Part shown: positions 46,906 to 57,593 of the stretch, piece by piece | Position numbering within the stretch: position 1 is the first letter of the stretch | How the letters are laid out: every line of letters starts with the position of its first letter | Source of the DNA: Nitrosomonadales bacterium | Lineage (GTDB): Bacteria > Pseudomonadota > Gammaproteobacteria > Burkholderiales > Gallionellaceae | Direction: 5' to 3' | Length of the DNA: 63,077 nucleotides | Assembly: GCA_025350915.1 (NCBI GenBank) | Contig: JANXWX010000135.1 | Coordinates: 1 to 63,077, forward strand | Position numbers and translations under genes: made by a program | Notes under the pieces: model-generated | Databases searched by the model: none | What the model was told of the DNA's origin: nothing | What the model saw: only the letters and a program-made list of their open reading frames with translations

Positions 46906-49900
46906 ACATGCCAAACCTCTCAGAATGGGCACTGAAACACCAGCAGATGGTGATCTTTATGATTGTTGTGTTATCGATCGCGGGTGTTGTTTCGTTCTTT
47001 AATTTGGGACGCGCTGAAGATCCGGCTTTTACCTTTAAGGTAATGGTCGTTCGTACATTATGGCCGGGCGCAACCGCACTGGAAGTAGAGCGTGAACTGA
47101 CCGAGCGCATCGAGAAAAAATTGCAGGAAACGCCATGGGTGGATGTACTTCGTTCGGCCTCAAAACCGGGAGAATCTCTTGTATTTGTCGTATTGAAAGA
47201 TTACACACCCAAACTGGAAGTACCCGAGTCTTGGCGCCAGGTACGAAAAAAACTGGATGACATTCGCTACACTTTACCCGCGGGTGTGCAGGGCCCATTC
47301 CCGAATGACGAGTTTGGTGATGTGCAAATCAATGTATTTGCACTGACAGGGGACGGCATAGGCCTGGCGGCATTACGCCGCTATGCAGACCGTATGGCAC
47401 TCGAACTACGTCGCGTGGCCGATGTCAAACGTGTTGAAATGATAGGCGTGCAGGATGAAAAAATATTTATCAACGTAGCCCCTGCCCGTCTTGCAAGTCT
47501 GGGCATTACGCCCGCTCAAATCGCTGAAGTATTACAAAAGCAGAATACAGTCAACCCTTCCGGTTTCATCGAAACAAAAACGGACCGTATCCGTATGCGT
47601 GTAAGTGGCGCTTTGGATAGTGTTGAAAAAGTTCGCGATACTGATTTACTGGTTAATGGCCGTCACTTCAAGCTGGGAGATATTGCACAGGTAAGTCGCA
47701 GTCTGTCCGACCCACCCAGTCCGCAAATGCGTGTGGGTGGACAACCCGCTATCGGCATGGGTGTCGTCATGGACAAGGGCGGCAATGTCATCGAGCTGGG
47801 TGAAAGTTTGCGTAAAGAGATGCAGCGCATCAGCGCAACCTTACCGGTGGGCATCCAGGTGCATGTGGTAGCCAATCAGCCCGCTGTAGTGCAGGATTCC
47901 ATCCACCTGTTTCAAAGCTCCTTGGGCGAGGCCATACTGATCGTGCTGGCGGTATCTTTCCTGAGTCTCGGCTGGCGCACCGGTACCGTCGTGGCACTAT
48001 CGATACCACTGGTACTGGCAATCACTTTCTTTTCCATGAAAATATTGGGCATAGACCTGCAGCGTATCTCGCTGGGCGCACTGGTTATCGCGCTGGGTTT
48101 GCTGGTTGACGACGCGATTATCGCCGTTGAAATGATGGTGGTAAAAATGGAACAGGGGTGGGATCGCTTCAAGGCCGCGACCTTTGCCTATACTTCAACC
48201 GCATTTCCGATGTTAACCGGCACCCTGATCACGGCTGCCGCATTTACGCCTGTGGGCTTTTCCAAATCGGCAGCGAGCGAATACACCATATCCATCTTTC
48301 AGGTGGTGACGATTGCACTGGTGACCTCCTGGATCGTCGCCGTCGTGTTTACCCCCTACATCGGCTATAAACTGCTCGATGCCAAAAAACTGGTCGCCAA
48401 GGCACAAAAACACGGGGAAGATATTTATGACACGCCCTTCTATCGCGGCTTGCGCAATGTATTGACCTGGACCTTGCGTAACCGCTGGAAAGTCATCCTC
48501 GCTACCGTACTGATCTTTGTGCTGTCCATCGTTGCGTTTGGAAAATTTGTACAGCAGCAGTTCTTCCCCTCTGCCAGCAGACTGGAGTTGATGGTAGATG
48601 TCTGGTTACCGCAAGGCGCTTCGATACGCGCAACCAAGCAGGATGTGCTGCGCATTGAAAGCTTGTTGAAAAATGATCCGGCCGTCGATTCCTATTCGTC
48701 ATACATTGGCAATGGTGCACCGCGATTCTTTTTATCACTCGATCAGCAGTTGTTCGCGGATAATTTCGGCCAACTGGTCATCGTCACCAAAAACTTGCAG
48801 GCACGCGAGGAAATCAAAAAAAGGCTGGAAGAAAAATTTGCAGGAGATAACTTTGCCGGCATCAGAGTAAGGGTTGTTCGGCTTGAAAACGGGCCACCGA
48901 TAGGCTACCCGGTGCAATTTCGCGTGATGGGCGATGACTTGGTCAAGTTGCGTTCAATATCTGCTGAAGTCGCCAGGCTGATGCGTAAAGATACCTCACT
49001 GGAAAAAGTCAATTTTGACTGGAACGAGAAAATCAAGAGTGTCAAAATCGAAGTTGACCAGGATAAAGCCCGTCTGTTAGGGACCTCAAGCCAGGAGATA
49101 TCACAGATACTGCAGGGCTGGCTAAACGGCGTTGCACTGACCCAATACAGGGAAGGTGATCAGTTAATCGATGTTGTATGGCGTGGCGATACTGAAAAGG
49201 ATGTACGCTCCCTGCAGCGTTTGCCTAACCTGGATATTCCGCTGTCCGGCGGCCGGCACGTGCCATTGGCCCAGGTTGCAAAATTGATCCCTGCCCTGGA
49301 AGAAGGTGTCATTTGGCGGCGCAATCGTCTGCCAACCATGATCATACGGGCAGATATGGCAGATAACACGCAACCCGCTACCGCGTCGGAACGCTTGAAC
49401 AAGCAGCTGGATACAATACGCGCAAAACTGCCAACCGGTTTTAGAATTGAAATGGGCGGCAGCATCGAAGAATCGGCCAAGGGTAGCACGGCCATTGCGG
49501 CTGTCATGCCGCTGATGTTGGTGGGCGTCATTACCCTGCTGATGATCCAGTTGCAAAATATAAGCCGCACGATAATGGTATTGCTGACAGCACCGCTCGG
49601 TTTGATTGGCGTGGCGCTGGCACTGCTGATATTTCAGGTACCGTTTGGTTTTGTTGCCAACCTCGGCTTTATCGCCCTGGCCGGCATGATCATGCGCAAC
49701 TCGGTGATTCTGGTTGATCAGATAAGGCAGGATGAAGAAGCGGGTAAGCCGCTGTGGGAAGCCATTATTGGTTCAACCATACGTCGCTTCCGCCCGATAG
49801 TGCTCACTGCCTCTGCTGCGATTCTGGCAATGATACCGCTGACGCGCCAGGTATTCTGGGGACCGATGGCGGTTTCCATTATGGGTGGGCTGGTCGTGGC

Positions 49901-49967
49901 AACCTTGCTGACCTGCCTGTTTTTGCCTGCACTATATGCAGCCTGGTACAGGGTAAAAGAAGAATAG
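46902..49967 (+). CDS. RND efflux transporter permease
   Basis: 1021 residues, full length for the AcrB/MdtB-like class. TM1 near residue 15-35, large periplasmic domain, TM4 with the proton-relay pair in LGLLVDDAIIAVEMM, second large loop, and TM12. The chemical class (HAE-type drug pump) is likely; substrates cannot be read. No outer-membrane channel gene follows, so TolC-like help must come from elsewhere. Confidence 0.93.
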   Translation: MNMPNLSEWALKHQQMVIFMIVVLSIAGVVSFFNLGRAEDPAFTFKVMVVRTLWPGATALEVERELTERIEKKLQETPWVDVLRSASKPGESLVFVVLKDYTPKLEVPESWRQVRKKLDDIRYTLPAGVQGPFPNDEFGDVQINVFALTGDGIGLAALRRYADRMALELRRVADVKRVEMIGVQDEKIFINVAPARLASLGITPAQIAEVLQKQNTVNPSGFIETKTDRIRMRVSGALDSVEKVRDTDLLVNGRHFKLGDIAQVSRSLSDPPSPQMRVGGQPAIGMGVVMDKGGNVIELGESLRKEMQRISATLPVGIQVHVVANQPAVVQDSIHLFQSSLGEAILIVLAVSFLSLGWRTGTVVALSIPLVLAITFFSMKILGIDLQRISLGALVIALGLLVDDAIIAVEMMVVKMEQGWDRFKAATFAYTSTAFPMLTGTLITAAAFTPVGFSKSAASEYTISIFQVVTIALVTSWIVAVVFTPYIGYKLLDAKKLVAKAQKHGEDIYDTPFYRGLRNVLTWTLRNRWKVILATVLIFVLSIVAFGKFVQQQFFPSASRLELMVDVWLPQGASIRATKQDVLRIESLLKNDPAVDSYSSYIGNGAPRFFLSLDQQLFADNFGQLVIVTKNLQAREEIKKRLEEKFAGDNFAGIRVRVVRLENGPPIGYPVQFRVMGDDLVKLRSISAEVARLMRKDTSLEKVNFDWNEKIKSVKIEVDQDKARLLGTSSQEISQILQGWLNGVALTQYREGDQLIDVVWRGDTEKDVRSLQRLPNLDIPLSGGRHVPLAQVAKLIPALEEGVIWRRNRLPTMIIRADMADNTQPATASERLNKQLDTIRAKLPTGFRIEMGGSIEESAKGSTAIAAVMPLMLVGVITLLMIQLQNISRTIMVLLTAPLGLIGVALALLIFQVPFGFVANLGFIALAGMIMRNSVILVDQIRQDEEAGKPLWEAIIGSTIRRFRPIVLTASAAILAMIPLTRQVFWGPMAVSIMGGLVVATLLTCLFLPALYAAWYRVKEE

Positions 49968-50063
49968 CTATTGAGGACACTGCAAAAAAGTCGTCAATCA
50001 ACAACTCAGCAGCAGCTTTGACACTCGCACAAAACCCGGCAACCTGGGATACGCTTAACCTGT

Positions 50064-51350
50064 TTACTTGATGCCATACATCAGATGAGGCAGCCAAAGC
50101 GCTATCTGCGGCACATAGGTTACCAGAATCAGAACAGCGGTTACTACCAGTATCCACGGCGCTGCGGCCAGCGTAACCTCAGTGAGCCCCATACGCGCGA
50201 GGCCACTGGCCACATACAGATTGAGCCCGACGGGAGGCGTAATCATGCCCAGCTCCATATTGATGGTCATCACAATACCCAGATGGATAGGATCAATACC
50301 CAGCTTAATTGCCACCGGCAAAAAGATCGGTGCCAGAATCAATATAATTGAACTGGGCTCCATAAAATCGCCCGCAAAAAACAGCAGCACGTTAACAAAC
50401 AACAGGAACATCCAGGGTGACAAGCCCTGCTCAACGATCCACTGTGCCAGTTGTTGCGGAATATTTTCACTGGTTAACAGGAAAGAAAACAGGATGGCAT
50501 TGGTGATGATATACAACAGCATTGCACTCATATTCGCCGATTCGAGCAATACACGGGGTATGTCTTTCAATTTCAGGTCACCGTAAATAAATACGGCCAC
50601 GATAAAAGCGTAAACAGCACTCACCGCTGCGGCCTCGGTGGGCGTAAAAACACCTCCATAGATACCGCCGATCACGATAACAACGATCAGCAACCCCCAG
50701 GCCGAGTCGCGGAAGGCCTGCCAGATTTCACGCAAGCTTGCCTGTGGTAAAGTCGGATAGTTGTGTTTTTTTGCCACCAGCCAGGTTACCAACATCAAGG
50801 TAAATGCCATCAGCACACCGGGTACGATACCTGCAATAAACAACTGCCCCACGCTGGTATTGGTACTCACCGCATAAATGATCATCACAATCGAGGGTGG
50901 TATCAGAATTCCCAACCCCCCTGAAGTTGCAATCACACCCACACCAAATTTTTTAGGGTAACCCTGTTTCACCATTGCCGGAATCATGATGGAACCGATC
51001 GCCACTACCGTAGCCGGACTGGAGCCTGACAGTGCGGCAAAAAATGCGCACGACAACACTGCCGACAATGCCAATCCGCCCCGCATGGCTCCCACCAGCG
51101 TAGTCGCAAAATTAACGATACGCCTGGCCACGCCACCCGAGGTAAGCAATCCACCCGCCAGAATAAAAAATGGAATCGCCATGATCGCAAACTGATCCAG
51201 GCCGGTGAATAAACGCTGCGACACAATCTCGACCGGTATAGTGGAAAAAACATATAAAAATGTCAGCACCGACATCCCCAGCGCAATTGAAATCGGCATA
51301 CCGGTAAGCAATAATGCCACTAACAATACGAAAATAATGAGCGAGTTCAT
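50064..51350 (-). CDS. dctM: TRAP transporter large permease DctM
   Basis: 428 residues, about 12 hydrophobic segments, starting MNSLIIFVLLVALLLTGMP. Family landmarks: GSSPATVVAIGSIMIPAMV, SGGLGILIPPSIVMIIYAV, the mid-protein TPTEAAAVSAVYA, and MELGMITPPVGLNLYVAS near the end. Forms the sodium-coupled channel with DctQ. Start overlaps the dctQ stop by 4 nt. Confidence 0.95.
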   Translation of the reverse strand: MNSLIIFVLLVALLLTGMPISIALGMSVLTFLYVFSTIPVEIVSQRLFTGLDQFAIMAIPFFILAGGLLTSGGVARRIVNFATTLVGAMRGGLALSAVLSCAFFAALSGSSPATVVAIGSIMIPAMVKQGYPKKFGVGVIATSGGLGILIPPSIVMIIYAVSTNTSVGQLFIAGIVPGVLMAFTLMLVTWLVAKKHNYPTLPQASLREIWQAFRDSAWGLLIVVIVIGGIYGGVFTPTEAAAVSAVYAFIVAVFIYGDLKLKDIPRVLLESANMSAMLLYIITNAILFSFLLTSENIPQQLAQWIVEQGLSPWMFLLFVNVLLFFAGDFMEPSSIILILAPIFLPVAIKLGIDPIHLGIVMTINMELGMITPPVGLNLYVASGLARMGLTEVTLAAAPWILVVTAVLILVTYVPQIALWLPHLMYGIK

Positions 51351-51886
51351 ACGGCTTCCTCCAACTCACCACCGTAAGTATGAACCGGCAACTCACCACT
51401 TTTAAGGTAATGCCACATCACCTGTAAAAAGCGATAACACATAAGAGAAGAACCCAGGGGAATAGCAAGATAAATTATCCACATCGGCATTTCAAGATCT
51501 GGCGAAATCTGTCCGGTGACGTAAATAAAATGTACAAATTTCCCACCCAGCAATGCAATGGTCGCGGTAAAAAAAGCGCCGCTGGCCAAACTAAGTACCA
51601 CAAAAAACCGCTGCTTGGCTGGTGCCAGGTTGCGCACCAGCACATCAACCCCCACATGAATACCAGTACGCACGCCATAAGCGGCGCCAAATTTCGCCAT
51701 CCAGATAAACAGATAAATACACAACTCCTGCGTCCAGCTTGTGCTTAAATGCCGTGTGTATTCCCATACCCAAGGGATGCCTGACGTATATCGATGCACG
51801 ACGGCAAAGAATATAACCAAGGTTGCCAGCCCCATGAAAGTAGCTATCAGCCACTCTTCCAGATTGTCCAGAATTCGATTAATCAT
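51347..51886 (-). CDS. dctQ: TRAP transporter small permease DctQ
   Basis: 179 residues from the ATG at 51886 (GCGGAAG ahead). The open frame to 51922 would overlap the dctP terminator, so it was not used. Four membrane helices and the family motif WTQELCIYLFIWMAKFGAAYG. Partner of DctM. Confidence 0.9.
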   Translation of the reverse strand: MINRILDNLEEWLIATFMGLATLVIFFAVVHRYTSGIPWVWEYTRHLSTSWTQELCIYLFIWMAKFGAAYGVRTGIHVGVDVLVRNLAPAKQRFFVVLSLASGAFFTATIALLGGKFVHFIYVTGQISPDLEMPMWIIYLAIPLGSSLMCYRFLQVMWHYLKSGELPVHTYGGELEEAV

Positions 51887-51920
51887 TTTGACTTCCGCAA
51901 ACTTATGCAATGTACGATAC

Positions 51921-51944
51921 AAAAAACCCCGGCATTTCCGGGGC
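51921..51944 (-). terminator. Intrinsic terminator/attenuator between dctP and dctQ
   Basis: On the minus strand CCCCGG-AAATG-CCGGGG is followed by TTTTTT, 14 nt after the dctP stop and 35 nt before the dctQ start. Partial read-through would give more binding protein than permease. Confidence 0.85.
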
Positions 51945-51957
51945 TCGTACTAAACAA

Positions 51958-52995
51958 TTATTTCTTTTTATTTGTTGACGGTTTTTGTTCAGCCGCTTCT
52001 TCTTTCGCTACCTGTGCGGCAATATCATAAACTTCCTGCAAACTTTCTTTACCAACTACACTTTCAAATTCCTTGTGTACCGGCAACAGCGCTTTCATCC
52101 ACTCGGCACGCTCGGCGGGTGTCAGCGTATAAATTTCCGTTGTCTTTGCTTCACGTATCTTGGCCAGTGAATCATCATTTTCCTGTTGCGCAATACCGCG
52201 TTCGAATACCGTCGCTTCCTTCATCGCTTGCGCTAACAAATTACGCTGATCTACTGTCAACCCATCCCAGAATTTTTTGTTTGTTATGACTGCATAACCC
52301 AAATAACCATGGGCAGACAGCGTTAGGTTTTTCTGCACCTCATGCATTTTCTGGGTATAGATATTTGACAGCGGGTTCTCGGTTCCATCCACTACCCCCT
52401 GCTGCAAGGCGGTATAAACTTCACTGAAGGCCATCACCTGCGGCATCGCACCCAAGGCTTTCATTTGTGCATCCAGCACTTTGGACGACTGAATACGCAT
52501 TTTCATACCATTAAAATCAGCCACCTTGCGCAAAGGCTTGTTGGCACTCATATGCTTAAAGCCGTTATCCCAAAACGCTAGCCCGGTAATGCCCTTGGTT
52601 TCAAGTTTGCTGAATAAGCGTTTCCCAACTTCGCCATCCATCGTGCGATACAACGTTTCCTTGTTGGGAAAAATATAGGGCAGATCAAACAGCTCAAATT
52701 CACGTGCGCCCAGCGGACCAAACTTGGCCATTGATGGTGCCAGTATTTGCACTGCGCCCAGCTGAAGCGCTTCCAGCTCTTCGCGATCTTTGTAGAGCTG
52801 GCTGTTTGGATAAATCTCGACTTTGAACGCCCCCTTACTGCGCTCTTCGACCAACTGCTTGAATTTTTCAGCAGCTTTGCCTTTGGGTGTATCGGGTGCA
52901 ACCACATGGCTGAATTTAATGACGATCGGTTCGGCTAAAACCACATTGAAAAAGGACAATGACAAAATGCCCAACATCATAATTATTATTTTCAT
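51958..52995 (-). CDS. dctP: TRAP transporter solute-binding protein DctP
   Basis: 345 residues from the ATG at 52995 (GAGGAGAG ahead). Signal peptide ends NVVLA. The DctP fold follows: IKFSHVVAPDTPKGKAAEKF, then MKMRIQSSKVLDAQMKALGA with the conserved Arg that binds the substrate carboxylate, and QQGVVDGTENPLSNI. C4-dicarboxylates such as succinate or malate are the likely ligands. First gene of dctPQM. Confidence 0.93.
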   Translation of the reverse strand: MKIIIMMLGILSLSFFNVVLAEPIVIKFSHVVAPDTPKGKAAEKFKQLVEERSKGAFKVEIYPNSQLYKDREELEALQLGAVQILAPSMAKFGPLGAREFELFDLPYIFPNKETLYRTMDGEVGKRLFSKLETKGITGLAFWDNGFKHMSANKPLRKVADFNGMKMRIQSSKVLDAQMKALGAMPQVMAFSEVYTALQQGVVDGTENPLSNIYTQKMHEVQKNLTLSAHGYLGYAVITNKKFWDGLTVDQRNLLAQAMKEATVFERGIAQQENDDSLAKIREAKTTEIYTLTPAERAEWMKALLPVHKEFESVVGKESLQEVYDIAAQVAKEEAAEQKPSTNKKK

Positions 52996-53056
52996 AATTT
53001 CTCTCCTCAAGTGATGGTACAAAGTAATTCCTGACTTAATCTATCCAAATTGCAGC

Positions 53057-54427
53057 TTACATAATTGATTTTGCAACTGGCACCTTAGTCCAATAATGCC
53101 ACTGAACCAATACCCCCTCTTCATTCTCTTTCGCCAAATAATTTTCAGCACATGCCAGGCCCGGTATACACACCAATTCTTTTCCACAAAACAACAAGGG
53201 TAATAGTTCGCGTTGCCAGGGAGGTACCCCCATTTGTGGCAACAGATTACGCAAACTCTGATGTGGCCTGGCCGTTTCCAGCTGTATGCTTTCACTGCCA
53301 CGGCGAGGGCGTATCAGCACCTTTCCTTGTTGCAAACTTGAGAGACTTAATCCTTGCCCCACCACCTGTTGAAAATACAGAATTCCGTGGGATGCAGGCA
53401 ATGCAATTTCAGCTTCACCTTGCCAGGCGATCTCAAAATCGACGGCAGGTAACGTTATCGGCATCGCGCAGGCATAATCTTGATAACAACGCAATTGCCA
53501 GTCCTGCCAAACAATATGAATCTGCGCACCCTCACCCGCTTCACATAACTGCCGCAGCATTTCAGTTAGCCGCGTCGTATCCGGCAGGGGCGCGCCCAGT
53601 TGAGTCAAAAAATATCGCAGCAAATTTTTACCTCGCGCGCTACTTAACAGGCGCAATGCAGCGACACTCAAACGCTCGTCCTGTATTGCGTTCGCCGCAT
53701 CCTGCAATGCCAGTTCATCCAGAAGCGCTGCCGCCTCGGCAAAGTGGCTGGCACTGCGTGCCATCGTGTTGCGGTATGAGGGAAAGCGCTGTGCGAGTAC
53801 CGGAAACACACGATGACGCAGATAATTACGCGGGTAACTTTCATCCGCATTGCTGTCGTCTTCCACCCAATACAACGTATTTTCCTGCGCATAAATCTCC
53901 AGTTCGCTACGCGTCACCTGCAGCAAGGGGCGCAACAAAGCCGGAACAGCCTTGCGCTGTTTCAAGACAGCCATCGCGCTGACGCCACGCACGCCAGCTC
54001 CGCGCAAAAGCTGCAACAACATGGTTTCAACCTGATCATCACGATGATGCGCCAGTGCAATAAAGTCCACTTGTTGACGCGCAAGCGCAGCATGGCGCAG
54101 CTGCCTGGCGGCCGCTTCTATGCCCATTTCGCGCAGCGGGGCGATATCAACATGTTCAATTTTGAGTGGGATAGCGTATGTCGCACACAGCTCAGTGCAA
54201 AAAGCAGCCCAGCTATCTGCCTGCTGACTGATGCCATGATGCACATGCAGCGCAGATATACGCAAAGGAAAGGACTGAGCTATATGATACAACACATGCA
54301 GCAGCACGACCGAATCGACGCCGCCGCTGAGGGCAACCAACAGGGAACTACCGGAGGGAACGACAGAAGTAAGCGTGCCGCTAACACGCTTTACGAGATC
54401 AGACTTCAACTTCCTTGAATTTGCCAT
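53057..54427 (-). CDS. tilS: tRNA(Ile)-lysidine synthetase TilS
   Basis: 456 residues. PP-loop SGGVDS at 34-39, then [12 protein letters not shown] and the [19 protein letters not shown] motif; substrate-binding and C-terminal domains follow. It converts C34 of tRNA-Ile(CAU) to lysidine so that it reads AUA. The ATG lies 29 nt inside the end of accA, an overlap often seen for this gene pair. Confidence 0.95.
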   Translation of the reverse strand: MANSRKLKSDLVKRVSGTLTSVVPSGSSLLVALSGGVDSVVLLHVLYHIAQSFPLRISALHVHHGISQQADSWAAFCTELCATYAIPLKIEHVDIAPLREMGIEAAARQLRHAALARQQVDFIALAHHRDDQVETMLLQLLRGAGVRGVSAMAVLKQRKAVPALLRPLLQVTRSELEIYAQENTLYWVEDDSNADESYPRNYLRHRVFPVLAQRFPSYRNTMARSASHFAEAAALLDELALQDAANAIQDERLSVAALRLLSSARGKNLLRYFLTQLGAPLPDTTRLTEMLRQLCEAGEGAQIHIVWQDWQLRCYQDYACAMPITLPAVDFEIAWQGEAEIALPASHGILYFQQVVGQGLSLSSLQQGKVLIRPRRGSESIQLETARPHQSLRNLLPQMGVPPWQRELLPLLFCGKELVCIPGLACAENYLAKENEEGVLVQWHYWTKVPVAKSIM

Positions 54428-55364
54428 AGCTCATCAAGCGGGCAAAACGGGCCTGCAACATCTCGTCCATGGTTTGACCCTGTACTTGCTTGAGCGACTC
54501 CTGCAACGCTTTTTTCAACGTTTGCATCATCGCTGGATAGTCACGATGTGCACCACCCAGTGGCTCGCTGATAATTTTGTCCACAATGCCCAGCGCTTTC
54601 AAACGCGTCGCGGTGATACCCAGTGTTTCTGCAGCGTCTGGCGCCTTTTCTGCGCTCTTCCACAGAATTGAAGCACAGCCTTCGGGTGAGATAACCGAAT
54701 ATGTCGCATACTGCAGCATTAACATGGTATCGCCCACCGCAATCGCCAAAGCGCCACCCGAACCACCTTCGCCGATAATGGTGCAGATCAACGGCACACG
54801 CAGCTCTGCCATCACATACAGGTTTTTACCGATCGCTTCGGACTGGCCGCGCTCTTCCGCGCCCACGCCGGGATAGGCACCCGGTGTGTCGACGAATGTC
54901 ATAATAGGAATGCCGAATTTTTCTGCCAGACGCATCAAACGCATCGCCTTGCGGTAACCCTCGGGGCGTGGCATACCAAAGTTGCGGAACTGGCGTTCCT
55001 TGGTGTCGCGCCCCTTCTGGTGGCCGATGACCATCACACTCTGCCCATTAAAACGGGCCAAGCCACCAACAATCGCGGTATCGTCAGCATAGTTACGATC
55101 ACCATGCAGCTCTTCGAAATCAGTAAACAGGTGCTCGATATAATCCAGCGTGTAAGGGCGTTGCGGGTGGCGTGATACTTGCGAAATTTGCCAGGGCGTC
55201 AGCTTGGCGTAGATATCTTTGGTGAGCGTCTGGCTCTTTTTTTGCAGTTGGCTGATCTCGGTCGAAATATCGACTGCGGAATCATCCTGCGCAAAACGAA
55301 GCTGCTCAATTTTATTTTCCAGATCGGAAACGGGTTGCTCAAAATCTAAAAAGGTAACTTTCAT
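54399..55364 (-). CDS. accA: Acetyl-CoA carboxylase carboxyltransferase subunit alpha
   Basis: 321 residues, full length. Motifs [57 protein letters not shown] and [15 protein letters not shown] (oxyanion-hole glycines). With AccD it transfers CO2 from carboxybiotin to acetyl-CoA. Overlaps tilS. Confidence 0.96.
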   Translation of the reverse strand: MKVTFLDFEQPVSDLENKIEQLRFAQDDSAVDISTEISQLQKKSQTLTKDIYAKLTPWQISQVSRHPQRPYTLDYIEHLFTDFEELHGDRNYADDTAIVGGLARFNGQSVMVIGHQKGRDTKERQFRNFGMPRPEGYRKAMRLMRLAEKFGIPIMTFVDTPGAYPGVGAEERGQSEAIGKNLYVMAELRVPLICTIIGEGGSGGALAIAVGDTMLMLQYATYSVISPEGCASILWKSAEKAPDAAETLGITATRLKALGIVDKIISEPLGGAHRDYPAMMQTLKKALQESLKQVQGQTMDEMLQARFARLMSYGKFKEVEV

Positions 55365-55446
55365 GGGTAACGTTATCTATTGGGACAAACGATATGATAC
55401 AGGATAGATCAAATTTGAATAAGGGGTATATGACTCACGAATATGA

Positions 55447-56454
55447 TCAAGCTAAAGCGTAATGCAACAAGGGCTTAGGTAAAATCCAGAATTTCCGCAA
55501 CGCGGCACGGGTCAGTACAAAACGTCGACTGGCGTTTTCACCCAACACATCGAACGTAACTTTTTCGATCTGGCCAGCCGCCAGTTGCGCCAGCAAAGGC
55601 GCGGCATAATTTGTTTCAAACAATTGCAATGCTGCTCGCCACTGGCCAATATCTGCTTTTTGCAGGGCAACACGCAGGCTTTCATACACCAGCAGCAAAG
55701 CCTCTTCGTCGGTCACAGTGAATGCGGGAATAGCGTCGCCCCCCGGCACGAAAGGAATTCCTGCTGCCTGCGCAAAGGCAAGGGTTAACTCGCTATCACC
55801 CGCCATTATCGAGAAAGGTTTAGATAAGGCGGCTTGATACTTTCCGCCGCCCCATAACCAAACCGCATTGATTGCTGGCTTGCCGCTCAAAGCACGCGCC
55901 TCGTTCACCGCATGTTCATAAAACAGCATCTGTATCTCATTCAACACGCTATGCCAGTGCAGCGCATCGGCGCCAAAGGGTAAATGCGCATGCATATCCG
56001 CACCCACCACTTGTGATAAGGGATGGGTGTTAATGTCCGGCTGATGCGCCAGCTGCAAATACCAGCGCAGCGGATGGGGTGCCATGAAGCGCAGGCCGTC
56101 AGCTGCGAAATGCGAATTCAGGCTGGCGCATAACTGCTCTGCTTCCGCTGCACTTATTTCAAGATTACCCTGCAAGGCCATCTGCTCACGCTGCATGCTG
56201 ATACCCACCGGATCAGCCCTCAGCCAATAGGCATCTCCTGGCGGTACGCCATCAGCCCGCAGCGTAAGCGGCGCAATGGCATCCACATTAAAAGCGTCAC
56301 ACAGCCAAGCCTCTAGTGAGTCGAGTCGCAAGGTAGACTCCTGTGCCCGTGCCAGCAATTTCTCCAGTGCGGGTACACGCAAATCGCCCATTGCGTAACC
56401 TGCCAGTTGTTGTGGCAGAAACAAGTCTGGAATAACGATATGTGCGTTTTTCAT
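55447..56454 (-). CDS. ApgM-like (cofactor-independent phosphoglycerate mutase-related) protein
   Basis: 335 residues, the type labelled COG4255 in betaproteobacteria. Landmarks: IVIPDLFLPQQL at the N-terminus, YWLRADPVGI, GLRFMAPHPLRWYL, NEIQMLFYEHAVNEARA and the WLWGGGKYQA segment. These resemble parts of ApgM-type mutases, but the usual metal-binding DG and DxNxH motifs are not apparent, so a catalytic mutase role is doubtful. It lies 2 nt after the HxHxQ gene, with which it is probably translated. Confidence 0.65.
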   Translation of the reverse strand: MKNAHIVIPDLFLPQQLAGYAMGDLRVPALEKLLARAQESTLRLDSLEAWLCDAFNVDAIAPLTLRADGVPPGDAYWLRADPVGISMQREQMALQGNLEISAAEAEQLCASLNSHFAADGLRFMAPHPLRWYLQLAHQPDINTHPLSQVVGADMHAHLPFGADALHWHSVLNEIQMLFYEHAVNEARALSGKPAINAVWLWGGGKYQAALSKPFSIMAGDSELTLAFAQAAGIPFVPGGDAIPAFTVTDEEALLLVYESLRVALQKADIGQWRAALQLFETNYAAPLLAQLAAGQIEKVTFDVLGENASRRFVLTRAALRKFWILPKPLLHYALA

Positions 56455-56456
56455 GT

Positions 56457-57488
56457 TTATACAGCGAGCCTGGCCAGCTCCCGTGCGATCGTATCCTCGT
56501 CCAGATTCAGGAAGCTTTCCCGGTTAAACGTAATCATTCCTCCCGCCATTTCCAGCCACGCAAATCCGCTGGTCCAGTCTGGTTGCGGGTAACAGCCCTG
56601 CTTCTGCCGGGGGAAAACATAGAGCCTGTTCTTGCAGTAAAGCAAGTTATAAGGTGTATTTTTATCATGTAGCGTACTCAGAAATTGCCAGGCACTGACA
56701 GCGGTATCAAACACTTCACAAACAGTTGGGTATGCCTCATTCCCGCCGTTATGCTGCCAAGTTGCAGACATTACCGGTAAACCCGCCGGTTTTACAAACA
56801 TCTGGAAATGCAGATGATTCACTGATGCAAAAGCGCCCAGCGAGTTATAGCCAAAACCCACACCGGCCAAGGTACGAGACAAATCCAGCATAGCTTGCCA
56901 CAAGTAATGGTGATGCGCTTCTGTCATAAACTGCGGCAAACAACCCTCTCGTTCCGGCACCAGCAGCCCATGAAAATCGGCGAAGGGATATTTGTTGTAA
57001 TAGAGCGTGGCATGACGCCCGCTCAGCTTGCCTGTCCAGAATGCTTCTTTCTGCATAAATGGCTTGTTGAAGTGAAAACTCGTTTCTTCGAACGACACAT
57101 GCAAAGTCTTCGGCACCTGGGTGGTAATGCGCCTGGGGCGAAACGAACGCAACTGGTTAAACTGCACTTCCCAAGGCCCAACTCTGCGTGTTTCAGTCTG
57201 CTGCAGCCGCTCAAAGCCCACCGCATGCAGCTTTAAAAACACCAGCAAATCCTCCTCGACCGCCTGAATGGGTTTACCGTTAGTCAGCGCATCTACATAT
57301 TCAGCACTGAGTTTATCATACAAATTGCGCAATCCTGCCGCAGTAGTGGCTTCAACCCTTTTATCAAAACTGGCATTTGCACATACCAGAATGAATGCTC
57401 CCAATCCACCTTTTTTCAACAGGCCGGACAAGCCTGAGGTAAAGGCATGCTGAAAGGATTCCGGGGTAATAAACGGGTTATCGGACAT
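56457..57488 (-). CDS. HxHxQ nucleotidyltransferase/phosphorylase-like protein (VTC2/GDP-sugar phosphorylase-related)
   Basis: 343 residues from the ATG at 57488; upstream frame lacks a ribosome site. The key motif is NHLHFQMF: His225-x-His227-x-Gln229, as in GalT-type transferases, Ap4A phosphorylase and GDP-L-galactose (VTC2) or GDP-D-glucose phosphorylases. The preceding strand FHGLLVPER and FGYNSLGAFASV fit those families. It may degrade or salvage a nucleotide sugar. A betaproteobacterial member is not well studied to my knowledge. Pairs with the ApgM-like gene. Confidence 0.6.
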   Translation of the reverse strand: MSDNPFITPESFQHAFTSGLSGLLKKGGLGAFILVCANASFDKRVEATTAAGLRNLYDKLSAEYVDALTNGKPIQAVEEDLLVFLKLHAVGFERLQQTETRRVGPWEVQFNQLRSFRPRRITTQVPKTLHVSFEETSFHFNKPFMQKEAFWTGKLSGRHATLYYNKYPFADFHGLLVPEREGCLPQFMTEAHHHYLWQAMLDLSRTLAGVGFGYNSLGAFASVNHLHFQMFVKPAGLPVMSATWQHNGGNEAYPTVCEVFDTAVSAWQFLSTLHDKNTPYNLLYCKNRLYVFPRQKQGCYPQPDWTSGFAWLEMAGGMITFNRESFLNLDEDTIARELARLAV

Positions 57489-57593
57489 GACAAATAATGT
57501 GTAATAAAGTGCACGGATTATAACGTTATGTCGCCATACCCAGACCATATATGGCAAACTAGCGCCTTATTCAATAAAAAAACTGAGTCCATC

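Noticed and set aside
57528-57593. ATG start for lolC at 57528
   Set aside because: The 22 extra residues do not resemble the family's N-terminus, while homologues begin at the position of the TTG at 57594.
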